17,894 nucleotides of DNA from Campylobacterota bacterium. Lineage in GTDB: Bacteria > Campylobacterota > Campylobacteria > Campylobacterales > Sulfurovaceae. Numbering within the stretch: the first letter of the stretch is position 1; every line of letters starts with the position of its first letter. Location: positions 1 through 17,894 of the forward strand of contig JAADDP010000045.1 of assembly GCA_013153825.1 (NCBI GenBank), written 5' to 3'. Of the stretch, positions 1-7,334 are shown in pieces. The translations under genes and the position numbers were made by a program. The notes below the pieces were generated by a model. It made no database searches, was not told where the DNA came from, and saw only the letters and a list, made by a program, of their open reading frames with translations.

Positions 1-95
1 GTAATTAAAAGAGTTTTAGAACCCATCTTTGCAGAAGCTAAAGAGGCCTCTATTCCTGCATGTCCTCCACCAATTACTACTACATCATAATTCAT
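1..95 (-). CDS. mnmG: MnmG (GidA) tRNA uridine modification enzyme, N-terminal part only
   Basis: Only the first 31 or so codons lie in the window; the gene runs off the left edge. The visible protein begins [17 protein letters not shown] and shows the FAD-binding glycine motif GxGxxG at residues 9-14 followed by the acidic E16, the signature start of MnmG. With MnmE the family installs the carboxymethylaminomethyl group on wobble U34 of certain tRNAs, using FAD and a folate donor in the cytoplasm. The ATG at 93-95 is preceded by a good AGGA ribosome site seven bases upstream. Other Rossmann flavoproteins begin in a similar way, but the [10 protein letters not shown] run is very typical of MnmG. 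Confidence 0.93.
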   Translation of the reverse strand, partial: MNYDVVVIGGGHAGIEASLASAKMGSKTLLI

Positions 96-186
96 ATCTA
101 TATCCTGAGAATTGAAACTTCACGATTAAACCACTTTTATTTTTTATACTTTTAGTAGGAGTGGATATAATTTTTTTCCTTTTTTT

Positions 187-192
187 ATTATA
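187..192 (-). promoter_or_regulatory. Candidate -10 box for mnmG
   Basis: A perfect TATAAT on the minus strand lies about 90 bases before the mnmG start, between the tRNA and mnmG. No -35 is obvious, which is common in Campylobacterota. A second weaker box, TATAAA, lies at 143-148. Either could drive mnmG separately from the tRNA. Confidence 0.4.
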
Positions 193-217
193 CCATCCGT
201 TGGAATAAAGCCGTTAA

Positions 218-256
218 TCTATACTTAAAATCCTCTATCTGGAGTTTAAGTGTAGA
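218..256. repeat. Long inverted repeat (hairpin) between tRNA-Arg and mnmG
   Basis: Bases 218-229 pair with 245-256 over 12 positions with a single G-U type pair. After one A/G mismatch, 231-233 pair with 241-243, closing a seven-base loop. This gives about 15 base pairs in 39 bases. It begins 32 bases after the tRNA 3' end on the transcribed strand. No T-run follows on either strand, so it is not a standard intrinsic terminator. It may protect or end the tRNA transcript, or be a small structured RNA. Confidence 0.5.
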
Positions 257-287
257 GTATAAAATTTTAAGTTTAAGTTCTGTTGTG

Positions 288-364
288 TGGTACACCCAAA
301 GGGATTTGAACCCCTGACCTACGGCCCCGCAAACCGTTGCTCTATCCAGCTGAGCTATGGGTGC
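288..364 (-). tRNA. tRNA-Arg (anticodon GCG)
   Basis: The minus strand folds into a full 77-base cloverleaf with an encoded CCA end. The acceptor stem GCACCCA pairs with TGGGTGT (first pair G-U). The D arm is GCTC-AGCTGGATA-GAGC, the anticodon stem is ACGGT/GCCGT with loop TTGCGGG, the variable loop is AGGTC, and the T stem is AGGGG/CCCTT around TTCAAAT. With U33 as the second loop base, the anticodon is GCG (328-330), which reads the arginine codons CGC and CGU. C35, A20 in the D loop and discriminator A73 are the usual arginine identity bases. Many bacteria carry ACG here and deaminate it to ICG, so GCG is worth noting. Arginine is encoded mostly by AGA/AGG in the neighbouring genes. Confidence 0.95.
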
Positions 365-376
365 ATATTTCGTGAG

Positions 377-382
377 ATTATA
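377..382 (-). promoter_or_regulatory. -10 box of the tRNA-Arg promoter
   Basis: A perfect TATAAT on the minus strand ends 12 bases before the mature tRNA 5' end, so transcription would start a few bases upstream of the tRNA. It sits just after the stop codon of the preceding phosphatase gene. This suggests that the tRNA has its own start site and does not depend on read-through. Confidence 0.6.
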
Positions 383-390
383 CCCAACTT

Positions 391-1209
391 CTATTTAAAA
401 TCAAATAGTAAATTGTATTTTTGTTTAGCAGGTTTCTGAAGGTTCATAAACTCTACACTATCAAAATTCACCTCACCTCTACTTAATATTGCACAGCTTA
501 ACATATTTCCATATATAGATGCCGTATCTATACATATCTTGTTTCTGTAGATTCTGATATTTGGTTGGGATAGATGACCAAATATGTGCAACTCCCCACC
601 ATCTTTCGCCTCATCAATTAGGTAGTGTAGAAGTCTATCAAGTTTAACTCCCCTATTTTTGCTTCTAGATTCACACTTAACCATCCTATCCCTAGATATC
701 TCATCATCTGCCCCAAGATGTATCTCTCTACATGGAGAGTGTGTCATAATTATAGATTTACCATTAAAAGTGTACCTCAGCCAGATGTGAGACTCCATAT
801 ATAGATATATAAATTTCTCCCTCAGCTTGGGCTCCCTCTCCAGAAGTTTTGCAGTTCTGTAGAATCTTCTCATCTCATCTTCAAGTATTGGGTTACTCTC
901 TGGGTCTAGTTCACCTGTTACATATCGATATACTCTATCTTCATGGTTTCCCAATATTATATAGAGACCCTTTGATGAGCCTCTATTTAGGTGAAGATAG
1001 TTTCTATATATGAACTCTATCGTCTCAGCCACCTTACTATCTTCACCCTTATCTACAAAGTCACCGATAACTATTATAGATTTTGGTGCATATCCAATGA
1101 GGTTACCCTCTATCTCAAACCCATTTTTAGTGAGTAGAAGTTTTAACTCATCTATACAGCCGTGTATATCTCCAACTATAAGATAATCTCTACTGCTATC
1201 AAGCTCCAT
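391..1209 (-). CDS. Calcineurin-like (PPP family) metallophosphatase
   Basis: A 272-residue cytoplasmic protein with the full metal-binding motif set of the PPP/ApaH-like phosphoesterases: GDIHG at 13-17, GDFVDKG at 49-55, GNHED at 87-91, a metal-ligand histidine in MTHSP near 157, and the late histidine of FGHLSQP near 212, with IDTASIYG near the end. Members hydrolyse phosphoproteins, diadenosine polyphosphates or RNA-end phosphates with two metals. The substrate cannot be told from sequence; it resembles bacterial serine/threonine phosphatases and the PrpE/ApaH group equally. Its ATG overlaps the stop of the upstream membrane-protein gene by one base, so the two are probably translationally coupled. 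It is the last gene of the stomatin operon and is followed by the tRNA. Confidence 0.85.
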   Translation of the reverse strand: MELDSSRDYLIVGDIHGCIDELKLLLTKNGFEIEGNLIGYAPKSIIVIGDFVDKGEDSKVAETIEFIYRNYLHLNRGSSKGLYIILGNHEDRVYRYVTGELDPESNPILEDEMRRFYRTAKLLEREPKLREKFIYLYMESHIWLRYTFNGKSIIMTHSPCREIHLGADDEISRDRMVKCESRSKNRGVKLDRLLHYLIDEAKDGGELHIFGHLSQPNIRIYRNKICIDTASIYGNMLSCAILSRGEVNFDSVEFMNLQKPAKQKYNLLFDFK

Positions 1210-1625
1210 TAACTTATTGTAAAGTCTCTCTTAGCTGCATTTAACTCAATTATAAATCCACCTGTAGCATCAATAAATGACATCAGAGATAGAATTAGAA
1301 ATGTGGCATTTTGAGCCCATGGAACCATAAAGAACATAACTACAAATATTACAGCCACGACGAAACTTAACAGAGTCTCAGTAGCTCCAAATGCTTGTGA
1401 AGTTGCTGCCTTTGCCACCTCAATAAAGAGTGCTAATGAGCCTACAATTAGAAACAGCTCTCTTACTCTAATTATGAAATCCCTCTCATCTGTAAGATGA
1501 TATATCAATACTGGTGTATTTAAATCTACACTCTTTAAGAATGGAATGAGATCCTGCCCTAAGTGTAACCCCACATAGGCAAGTAGTATCCATGTAAATG
1601 TTGACATTCCTGTGATAAAAAACAT
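1209..1625 (-). CDS. Multi-pass inner-membrane protein of unknown function, stomatin operon
   Basis: I do not recognise the family. The 138-residue product has three or four hydrophobic segments (about residues 8-23, 56-72, 84-102 and 105-125) and a charged connecting loop near 44-56 containing DERDF and RVRE. An in-frame ATG exists 20 codons further upstream (1685), but the ATG at 1623-1625 has a strong AGGAGT site six bases ahead, whereas the longer form lacks a clear one and would add a lysine/glutamate-rich leader. I therefore chose 1625. The gene lies directly after the stomatin gene and overlaps the phosphatase start by one base. A membrane partner of the stomatin is the natural guess, taking the place where NfeD is often found, but no NfeD-type OB-fold domain is visible. 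Confidence 0.7.
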   Translation of the reverse strand: MFFITGMSTFTWILLAYVGLHLGQDLIPFLKSVDLNTPVLIYHLTDERDFIIRVRELFLIVGSLALFIEVAKAATSQAFGATETLLSFVVAVIFVVMFFMVPWAQNATFLILSLMSFIDATGGFIIELNAAKRDFTIS

Positions 1626-1631
1626 ACTATT

Positions 1632-1637
1632 ACTCCT
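1632..1637 (-). promoter_or_regulatory. Ribosome binding site that decides the membrane-protein start
   Basis: AGGAGT on the minus strand lies six bases before the ATG at 1625. It is one of the best Shine-Dalgarno matches in the window and lies inside the coding stretch of the longer alternative reading, which argues for the internal start. Confidence 0.65.
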
Positions 1638-1691
1638 TTTTTTCTCTATATCTTTTTTCTCTTCTATTAATTTTAAAAAAAACATAATCTT

Positions 1692-2570
1692 CTACTTATC
1701 CATAGCTTTTGATATATATTCGGCACTCATTATTTTATCCATAGGTGTATTACTACCTCCTTGAATATCTGTCGGATATACCACAAATTTAGAATTTTCA
1801 GATGAAGATAACTCTTTCATTGAGTTTATATATGATGTTTTTGTTAAAAATTCCATAATCTTCTCATCAGATATAGATGGCATCAACTCCTTCAAATCCT
1901 TAATAACTTTTGCTGTAGCCTCTGCCCTCTTCTCAATTAAAAGTCTCTCACTATCGGCTTTCAACTCTGCAACTTTATGTTCACCTTCAGCCTTGAGAAT
2001 TGATGCTCTCTGTGCCTTCTCCGCAGCTATCTCCTTCTCCATAGCATCTATAACCGATTTTGGGGGCTTCATATTCTCAATTCTAATACTCTCAACCTTT
2101 ATACCCCATCTATCTCTACTCTCTCTATCGGTCTTTCTCTTTATCTCCTCCGTTATGCTATCTACATTCTTCTGTATATCCTCAAGCCTCTTATTTCCAA
2201 GTGTGCTAAATACATTTGCTATTATTGCACTCTCCACAACCTTTTGATAATCCTCAACACTCTTAACAGCCTTTAGAGAGTCCACCACTCTGATTGTGGC
2301 TATCACATCTATAATTAATTTGATATTATCCCTAGTTATAATCTCCTGTGCCGGAGGGTCAATCTCCATCTCCCTCATATCCACAATAGCCTCTCTTCTA
2401 TCTAGATATGGTATAAACCTATTTATACCCTCTTTTAATACTCTATCCTTTCCAAGTCTATCTACAATCCACTCTGTTTCAGATTCAACAATTACAAATT
2501 GAGTAAATATAAGATAGCCTATTAATAGAATTATACTAAAGACTATTATTACGCTATATACAAAATCCAT
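1692..2570 (-). CDS. Stomatin/band-7 (SPFH) family membrane-anchored protein
   Basis: A 292-residue protein with one N-terminal membrane anchor (residues 4-24) and a band-7/SPFH domain (about 26-200) that includes VVESETEWIVDRLGK, the membrane-associated proline in RFIPYLDRR, ITRDNIKLIIDVIATIRV and a conserved run before DRWGIKVESIRIENMKPP. An Ala/Glu/Lys-rich coiled coil (about 176-228, containing EKAQRASILKAEGE) and a short tail follow. Such proteins (stomatin, QmcA, HflK-like) form ring or cage oligomers in membrane microdomains and modulate proteases or channels. It is the first gene of a three-gene minus-strand operon with the multi-pass membrane protein and the metallophosphatase, and has an extended -10 promoter just upstream. 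It may be qmcA-like, but I do not assign a symbol. Confidence 0.9.
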   Translation of the reverse strand: MDFVYSVIIVFSIILLIGYLIFTQFVIVESETEWIVDRLGKDRVLKEGINRFIPYLDRREAIVDMREMEIDPPAQEIITRDNIKLIIDVIATIRVVDSLKAVKSVEDYQKVVESAIIANVFSTLGNKRLEDIQKNVDSITEEIKRKTDRESRDRWGIKVESIRIENMKPPKSVIDAMEKEIAAEKAQRASILKAEGEHKVAELKADSERLLIEKRAEATAKVIKDLKELMPSISDEKIMEFLTKTSYINSMKELSSSENSKFVVYPTDIQGGSNTPMDKIMSAEYISKAMDK

Positions 2571-2607
2571 CCAAATTCCTTTCTCTCTATATCATTTCTA
2601 TAGTGTT

Positions 2608-2616
2608 ATTATATCA
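2608..2616 (-). promoter_or_regulatory. Extended -10 promoter of the stomatin operon
   Basis: The minus strand reads TGATATAAT, an extended -10 box, preceded by a T-rich stretch. It lies about 38 bases before the stomatin ATG. The 11 bases TTTGATATAAT are the same as those upstream of rpmE. Confidence 0.6.
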
Positions 2617-2690
2617 AATAAAGTGAAAAATTATGATTTAAAATGATAGATTTATAAAAAATATTATTTAAAACTTTTTTAGTAAATTTA

Positions 2691-2699
2691 TGTTAAAAT
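2691..2699 (+). promoter_or_regulatory. Extended -10 promoter of the small acidic membrane protein
   Basis: TGTTAAAAT fits an extended -10 box (TG, one base, TAAAAT) and follows a T-rich run. It lies 37 bases before the GTG start at 2737 and is divergent from the stomatin promoter. Confidence 0.5.
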
Positions 2700-2736
2700 G
2701 GCTATAAGATATTAAATTTTCTAATAAAGGATATTT

Positions 2737-3066
2737 GTGTTTAGGTCCGATAGTGAAGAGGGTGAAGAGTTTGGTTTCGCAGATACCTACAAAAATGAAA
2801 TATTGAAGAATAAAGAACCTAAAAGTGATGATAGATATAAGGGGCTAATAGCTGTTCTATCTCTAACAACAATTATATTAGGAGGTGCACTACTTTTCTA
2901 CATCTATTCCGATACACCTTCAAGCGGTAGCGGTATAGAGGAGGTTGATGAGCCTGAAGAGTCTCTATATCTAAATAATATAGATGATATAGAGGAGGAT
3001 AATGGCTCAGAGAACTATATAGAGGATTTAGCAAAGCTCTCAGAGGGGGTAGATAGTGGGAATTGA
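2737..3066 (+). CDS. Small single-pass membrane protein with acidic periplasmic tail, unknown function
   Basis: A 109-residue protein that I do not recognise. It has a charged N-terminal domain (1-35), one membrane segment (about 36-57, GLIAVLSLTTIILGGALLFY) and a very acidic tail (58-109) rich in Asp, Glu and Ser. Basic residues R33 and K35 just before the segment favour a cytoplasmic N-terminus and a periplasmic tail. The tail contains one bacterial N-glycosylation sequon, E87-D-N-G-S91. Translation starts at GTG with AAAGGA five to six bases ahead. The gene stands alone on the plus strand between the divergent stomatin operon and the convergent AAA+ ATPase gene, whose stop is only seven bases away. 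It may be a lineage-specific protein; the promoter, ribosome site and sensible topology argue that it is real. Confidence 0.65.
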   Translation: MFRSDSEEGEEFGFADTYKNEILKNKEPKSDDRYKGLIAVLSLTTIILGGALLFYIYSDTPSSGSGIEEVDEPEESLYLNNIDDIEEDNGSENYIEDLAKLSEGVDSGN

Positions 3067-3073
3067 TACCCCC

Positions 3074-4810
3074 CTAAAGTCTAAATCCCATACTCTTTGA
3101 GCCGTCAAAACTGCTACTCAGCTCTCTATCAATCTCCTCCATAAAGTCAACCATTGTAAATAGACTCTCCTCTCTAACTGCAACCTTATATGCCGTATTC
3201 TTAATAACCAGTTCTATCTCACCACCAGTAAGTCTATACTCTGCTAGAAGGTCTATATTGAAACCCTCCTCATAATCTGCATTTTCAGGTAGCATAAATT
3301 GCCAAAGTCTCTTCCTCTCCAACCTCTCAGGTCTCTTAAACTCTATCTTAAAGTTAAATCTCCTTGAGAATGCTCTATCTATATTATCTAGTAGATTTGT
3401 CGTGGCTATCAATATCCCCTCAAATCTCTCTATCTGCTCTAAAAAGATATTCTGCATCTGATTGTGCATCTTATCTGCACCCCCACCTATAGACTCAACT
3501 CTACTACTTAGAAACTGATCAGCCTCATTGAGTAGAAGTATCGGCTCTACTCTACTATCCTTTGAGATACTCTTAAAGTCATCAAATATCTTCCTGACAT
3601 TCTTCTCACTCTCTCCAACATACATTGAGAGTATCTTAGAGCAGTCAAAGCTCAATATGGGTCTCTTAAGACTCTTAGCTAAACTTACAGCAGTCATTGT
3701 CTTTCCTGTACCAGGTGGTCCATATAGTATTATTTTTGCATCTATAGTTCTTCTCCTGCCACCCTTTATACCCCAAGCTTTTAACTTTGCAAAGACATCT
3801 CTATCCAACTGCTTAATGACCCTATTGAGCATCTCTCTAGTCCTCCTGTGTAGAACTACATCATTAAGGTCTGTAGTCGGTTTTATAAGCTCAAATATAT
3901 CCTGCTCCTCAATTAGCTTGTCCAACTTCAGCTTTGTGACCCTCTTGGCTCTGTTTGGGTGGATAATCTTCTGCAAAAGCTCATCATTTATATAGAATGA
4001 GCGACTAATCCCCCCAAACATATTGAGTATCTCCTCATAATCTATTATCTCATCACCAATAAGTTTTGAGTTCTCATCCAATAGGGCTCTATTCTTTATC
4101 TTATCATACTCATCTATAGATATAAGCTCGATGAGGGAGTTCATATCTCTGAGTGTACCCTCACCTCCAGAGTACTCCTCTCTCAATAGAGCTAGAAATA
4201 TTCTCCTCTCTCTATCATCTAAATCTTTCTCCCTAAAAAACTCCTCCACAACAATAGGCTCTTTGGTAATCTTTAACCTCTCTTCAACCCTCTTAGTTAG
4301 CAGTATAAGTCTATTCTTAAGTCTCCCTACACCAACAGATGTATCTGAAAATCCATCTTTAGAGCTTGATATCTTATATAAAATCTCTATTATATCAAAC
4401 TGATCTTGGAGATACTCCAGATGATCCACATACGGCTTTATCTCCGGTAGGGCAACCTCCATTGAGCCATCCTCTAGAAGTCTCAGAAGACTTATACTTG
4501 GAGATATCGCTATATTCAATAGCTCAAGATTGGAGACCTCATCTATCTTTATCTGTCCAAAACTTATCTGCACAAGCCAACCAAGATTTATAAGATTCTT
4601 AATCAGTGGTAGATTATTGATATAGCCATAACCCTCATACTCAAAACACTCCTGCAGAAGCTCTATGACTATACTCTCCTCTACCCCCTCAATATACCTC
4701 TTTACAACCGTTTGAAGTATTGAAGCCTCATCTACCGAACATTTTAAATCCTTAAATATCTCACTATTCTCAACATTAGATGAGTCTATAAAATCTATAA
4801 CATACTTCAA
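3074..4810 (-). CDS. AAA+ family ATPase with large N-terminal region
   Basis: A 578-residue cytoplasmic protein. The last 230 residues are a classical AAA+ module: Walker A GPPGTGKT at 364-371, Walker B ILLLNEAD with N428-E429, sensor 1 ATTN at 469-472, and paired arginine-finger candidates R483/R484 in AFSRRFNF, followed by a C-terminal helical lid. The catalytic glutamate is kept, but the usual Walker B aspartate is asparagine; other bacterial AAA families with an NEAD motif exist, so activity is probably retained. The first 330 residues are charged and helical with no domain I recognise. No protease or zinc motif is present, so it is not FtsH. It follows hom by 23 bases and appears to be the last gene of the rpmE operon. 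A remodelling or chaperone role is inference; the target is unknown. Confidence 0.85.
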   Translation of the reverse strand: MKYVIDFIDSSNVENSEIFKDLKCSVDEASILQTVVKRYIEGVEESIVIELLQECFEYEGYGYINNLPLIKNLINLGWLVQISFGQIKIDEVSNLELLNIAISPSISLLRLLEDGSMEVALPEIKPYVDHLEYLQDQFDIIEILYKISSSKDGFSDTSVGVGRLKNRLILLTKRVEERLKITKEPIVVEEFFREKDLDDRERRIFLALLREEYSGGEGTLRDMNSLIELISIDEYDKIKNRALLDENSKLIGDEIIDYEEILNMFGGISRSFYINDELLQKIIHPNRAKRVTKLKLDKLIEEQDIFELIKPTTDLNDVVLHRRTREMLNRVIKQLDRDVFAKLKAWGIKGGRRRTIDAKIILYGPPGTGKTMTAVSLAKSLKRPILSFDCSKILSMYVGESEKNVRKIFDDFKSISKDSRVEPILLLNEADQFLSSRVESIGGGADKMHNQMQNIFLEQIERFEGILIATTNLLDNIDRAFSRRFNFKIEFKRPERLERKRLWQFMLPENADYEEGFNIDLLAEYRLTGGEIELVIKNTAYKVAVREESLFTMVDFMEEIDRELSSSFDGSKSMGFRL

Positions 4811-4833
4811 CTCTTATCCTAATTTTATATAGG

Positions 4834-6096
4834 CTACTTCTCTATTCTTATCATATATATATCTCTATAGATACAATCTAGAACTTTTAGCCTCTCAATA
4901 GCCTTCTGGATTTTAGCCTCTCTGCATCTATGAGTTGTAAATAGAAGTTTTACTCTACCCTTCTCCCTGTGTGGCTTCTGGAGCATAGACTCTATTGAGA
5001 TATCAAATTGACCAAGTATATCTGTTATCTGTGCAAGAACACCACTTCTATCATCAACCTCCATTCTCAGGTAGTAGTTTGTCACTATATCATCTTGAGA
5101 TAGAAGCTCTAATCTACCCTCAAGCCCTCTCTTGTAACCCAACATAGGTGTCGTATTTCCTCTAACAATATCCACTATATCTGCAATTACTGCAGATGCC
5201 GTAGCATCACCACCAGCTCCAGCTCCATAGTACATTGTCTCTCCGACGGCATCCCCAATAACACTCACAGCATTCATTACACCATCAACTTTCGCTATCA
5301 TGCTATCTCTACCAATCATTGTCGGATGGACTCTAAGCTCAACTCCACTATCGACCTTCTTAGCAATCCCTAGTAGTTTAATCTCATACCCAAACTCCTT
5401 GGCAAAGGATACATCTACCGTAGATATATTCTCAATACCCTCAATCAATATATCTTCAGGTTTTGCCTCAATTCCATATGCTAAACTTGCGAGTATTAGT
5501 AGCTTATGTGCTGTATCGAAACCACCTACATCAAAGGTGGGGTCAGCCTCTGCATATCCTAAATCTTGAGCCTCTTTTAGAACGGAGTCGTAATCTGCCC
5601 CCTCCCTTATCATCTTTGTTAACATGTAGTTGGTTGTTCCATTCATAATACCCTGAATTGATAGAATGTGGTTTGCACTTAGACCACTCTTCAACGCCCC
5701 AATGATTGGAATTCCACCTGCCGTACTAGCCTCATACATTAGAGGTGTATCTTTTGCTATCTCTTGAAGCTCATATCTATGGTATGCTAGAAGAGCCTTA
5801 TTTGCAGTAACTACACCCTTTCCTCTCTTTAGAGCCTCCTTTACAACCCTATATGGCTCTTCAACTCCACCCATAAGCTCAACAACGATATCTATATCAC
5901 CATTATCCAATATATCATTGGCATCTGTTGAGAGTCTTATATCTACACCTCTATCTCTCTTGATATCTCTAACAACACCATGTTCAACTACAATCCTCTT
6001 TCCAGCTCTAGCCTCTATGATATCGCCATTCTCTTTTAATATCCTTGCTACACTCTCTCCAACTGTACCGACACCTAAAATTCCTATCTTTACCAC
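4834..6096 (-). CDS. hom: Homoserine dehydrogenase
   Basis: A 420-residue enzyme that reduces aspartate semialdehyde to homoserine with NAD(P)H, the branch point towards threonine and methionine. The N-terminal Rossmann fold has GxGxxG at 8-13 (GVGTVG), then TANKALLA, the substrate-domain signature GIMNGTTNYMLTKM, and a C-terminal ACT domain (about 345-420, YLRMEVDDRSGVLAQITDIL) that usually binds threonine for feedback inhibition. Translation starts at GTG, which overlaps the TAG stop of the aminotransferase gene by one base, so the two are coupled. A GAAGGGG ribosome site lies inside the upstream gene. Length and domain order match the long monofunctional bacterial form with ACT domain. Confidence 0.97.
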   Translation of the reverse strand: MVKIGILGVGTVGESVARILKENGDIIEARAGKRIVVEHGVVRDIKRDRGVDIRLSTDANDILDNGDIDIVVELMGGVEEPYRVVKEALKRGKGVVTANKALLAYHRYELQEIAKDTPLMYEASTAGGIPIIGALKSGLSANHILSIQGIMNGTTNYMLTKMIREGADYDSVLKEAQDLGYAEADPTFDVGGFDTAHKLLILASLAYGIEAKPEDILIEGIENISTVDVSFAKEFGYEIKLLGIAKKVDSGVELRVHPTMIGRDSMIAKVDGVMNAVSVIGDAVGETMYYGAGAGGDATASAVIADIVDIVRGNTTPMLGYKRGLEGRLELLSQDDIVTNYYLRMEVDDRSGVLAQITDILGQFDISIESMLQKPHREKGRVKLLFTTHRCREAKIQKAIERLKVLDCIYRDIYMIRIEK

Positions 6097-7328
6097 TATA
6101 TCAACCCCTTCTCTTCTCTAACTTTTCTTAAAAATCTCTTTATATTTCTTCCAGCCTGTCTAATCCTCTTCTCATTCTCTATAAGTGCAATTCTCACATA
6201 CTCATCACCATATTTTCCAAACCCTATACCGGGACTAACTGCCACTTTCGCCTCTACTAGAAGCCTTTTTGAGAACTCAAGGCTACCCATATCTCTGCAA
6301 ATCTCAGGTATTCTACCCCATATAAACATTGATGCTTTAGGTCGATTTAGATTCCATCCAGCATTTCTGAATGCCTCAACCATAACATCTCTTCTATTTC
6401 TATATAGAGGAACTATCTCTCTCTCTGGAATATACCCATACTCATCAAGTGCTACTGTAGATGCCACCTGTATAGGGGTAAACATACCGTAATCCAACCA
6501 TGATTTTATACTCTCTAAAGCCCCTACAAGTTTTCTATTCCCAACGACAAAACCTACTCTCCAACCTGCCATATTGTAACTCTTACTTAGAGTATATGTC
6601 TCAACTGCAACATCCTTAGCACCCTCAACCTCCAAAATAGATGGTGTCTTATAACCATCAAATGTGATATCTGCATAGGCTATATCTGATATGATATAGA
6701 ACCTCTTCTCCTTGGCTAAGGCGACAACTCTCTTGTAGAAATCTGCTGTAACCGTAGCAGTCGTCGGGTTGTGTGGAAAATTTAGAACAAGAAATTTAGC
6801 CTTTGGGAGAGAGTTATCAAGTGCATTTTTGAGGTCAGAAATAAATCTATCCTCATCAACCTCAAAGCTATTCTCATCAAATATTAGCTCCATCTTCTCA
6901 ACATTCGCACCTGCCAAAATAAATGCTTGATAGTGTATAGGGTATGTTGGGTCTGGAACAATCGCTACATCTCCAGAGTTTGATATCGCCTGAACAAGGT
7001 GAACGTAGCCCTCTTTACTCCCCATTGTAGCCACAATCTCACTGTTTGGATCAAGCTCTACACCATACTTCCTCCTATACCAGTTTGCCATTGCTACTCT
7101 AAGTTTATATATCCCCTTACTTGCACTATATCCATGGGTTTTATCTCTCTGGACAGTCTCGCACAGCTTATCTATAATCTTTTGAGGGGTTCTCGAGTCT
7201 GGATTTCCCATTGAGAAGTCAATTATATCCTCTCCTCTTCTTCTCGCACCCATCTTAAGCTCATTAATCTCTGCAAAAATATATTTCGGTAACCTATTTA
7301 TCTTATCAAACTGTATCTCATCAAACAT
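6096..7328 (-). CDS. PLP-dependent class I/II aminotransferase (AlaC/aspartate aminotransferase-like)
   Basis: A 410-residue fold-type I aminotransferase. Visible are the N-terminal substrate region with FSMGNPD at 38-44, NFPHNPTT ending at 190, the pyridoxal-phosphate ring contacts D215-x-A-Y218, the Schiff-base lysine K249 in TLSKSYNMAGWRVGF, and a C-terminal YVRIALIENEKRI with the carboxylate-binding arginine. It resembles the alanine/aspartate/LL-DAP group of aminotransferases. The exact amino donor is not clear, though the position before hom suggests work in the aspartate family or making alanine. It overlaps hom by one base and follows the RodZ-like gene by six bases. The same pairing occurs in Campylobacter jejuni (Cj0150c-Cj0149c, from memory). 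Confidence 0.92.
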   Translation of the reverse strand: MFDEIQFDKINRLPKYIFAEINELKMGARRRGEDIIDFSMGNPDSRTPQKIIDKLCETVQRDKTHGYSASKGIYKLRVAMANWYRRKYGVELDPNSEIVATMGSKEGYVHLVQAISNSGDVAIVPDPTYPIHYQAFILAGANVEKMELIFDENSFEVDEDRFISDLKNALDNSLPKAKFLVLNFPHNPTTATVTADFYKRVVALAKEKRFYIISDIAYADITFDGYKTPSILEVEGAKDVAVETYTLSKSYNMAGWRVGFVVGNRKLVGALESIKSWLDYGMFTPIQVASTVALDEYGYIPEREIVPLYRNRRDVMVEAFRNAGWNLNRPKASMFIWGRIPEICRDMGSLEFSKRLLVEAKVAVSPGIGFGKYGDEYVRIALIENEKRIRQAGRNIKRFLRKVREEKGLI

Positions 7329-7334
7329 TACTAA

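Noticed and set aside
166..171. TATAAT on the plus strand between mnmG and the tRNA
   Set aside because: No plus-strand gene lies within 2.5 kb, so a promoter call is not supported without RNA data.
1626..1685. N-terminal extension of the stomatin-operon membrane protein to ATG at 1685
   Set aside because: The internal ATG at 1625 has a strong AGGAGT six bases ahead, while the upstream ATG has none, and the extra residues are a low-complexity Lys/Glu leader.
3056..3083. Terminator between the converging small membrane protein and AAA+ genes
   Set aside because: Only GGG/CCC pairing with a short extension is possible and no T-run follows; the two genes seem to converge without an intrinsic terminator.
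3528..3995. Open frame of 155 codons on the plus strand opposite the AAA+ ATPase
   Set aside because: It is the complement of the Walker A/B region of a clearly conserved gene, and its Ser/Leu/Ile-rich composition is typical of an antisense shadow.
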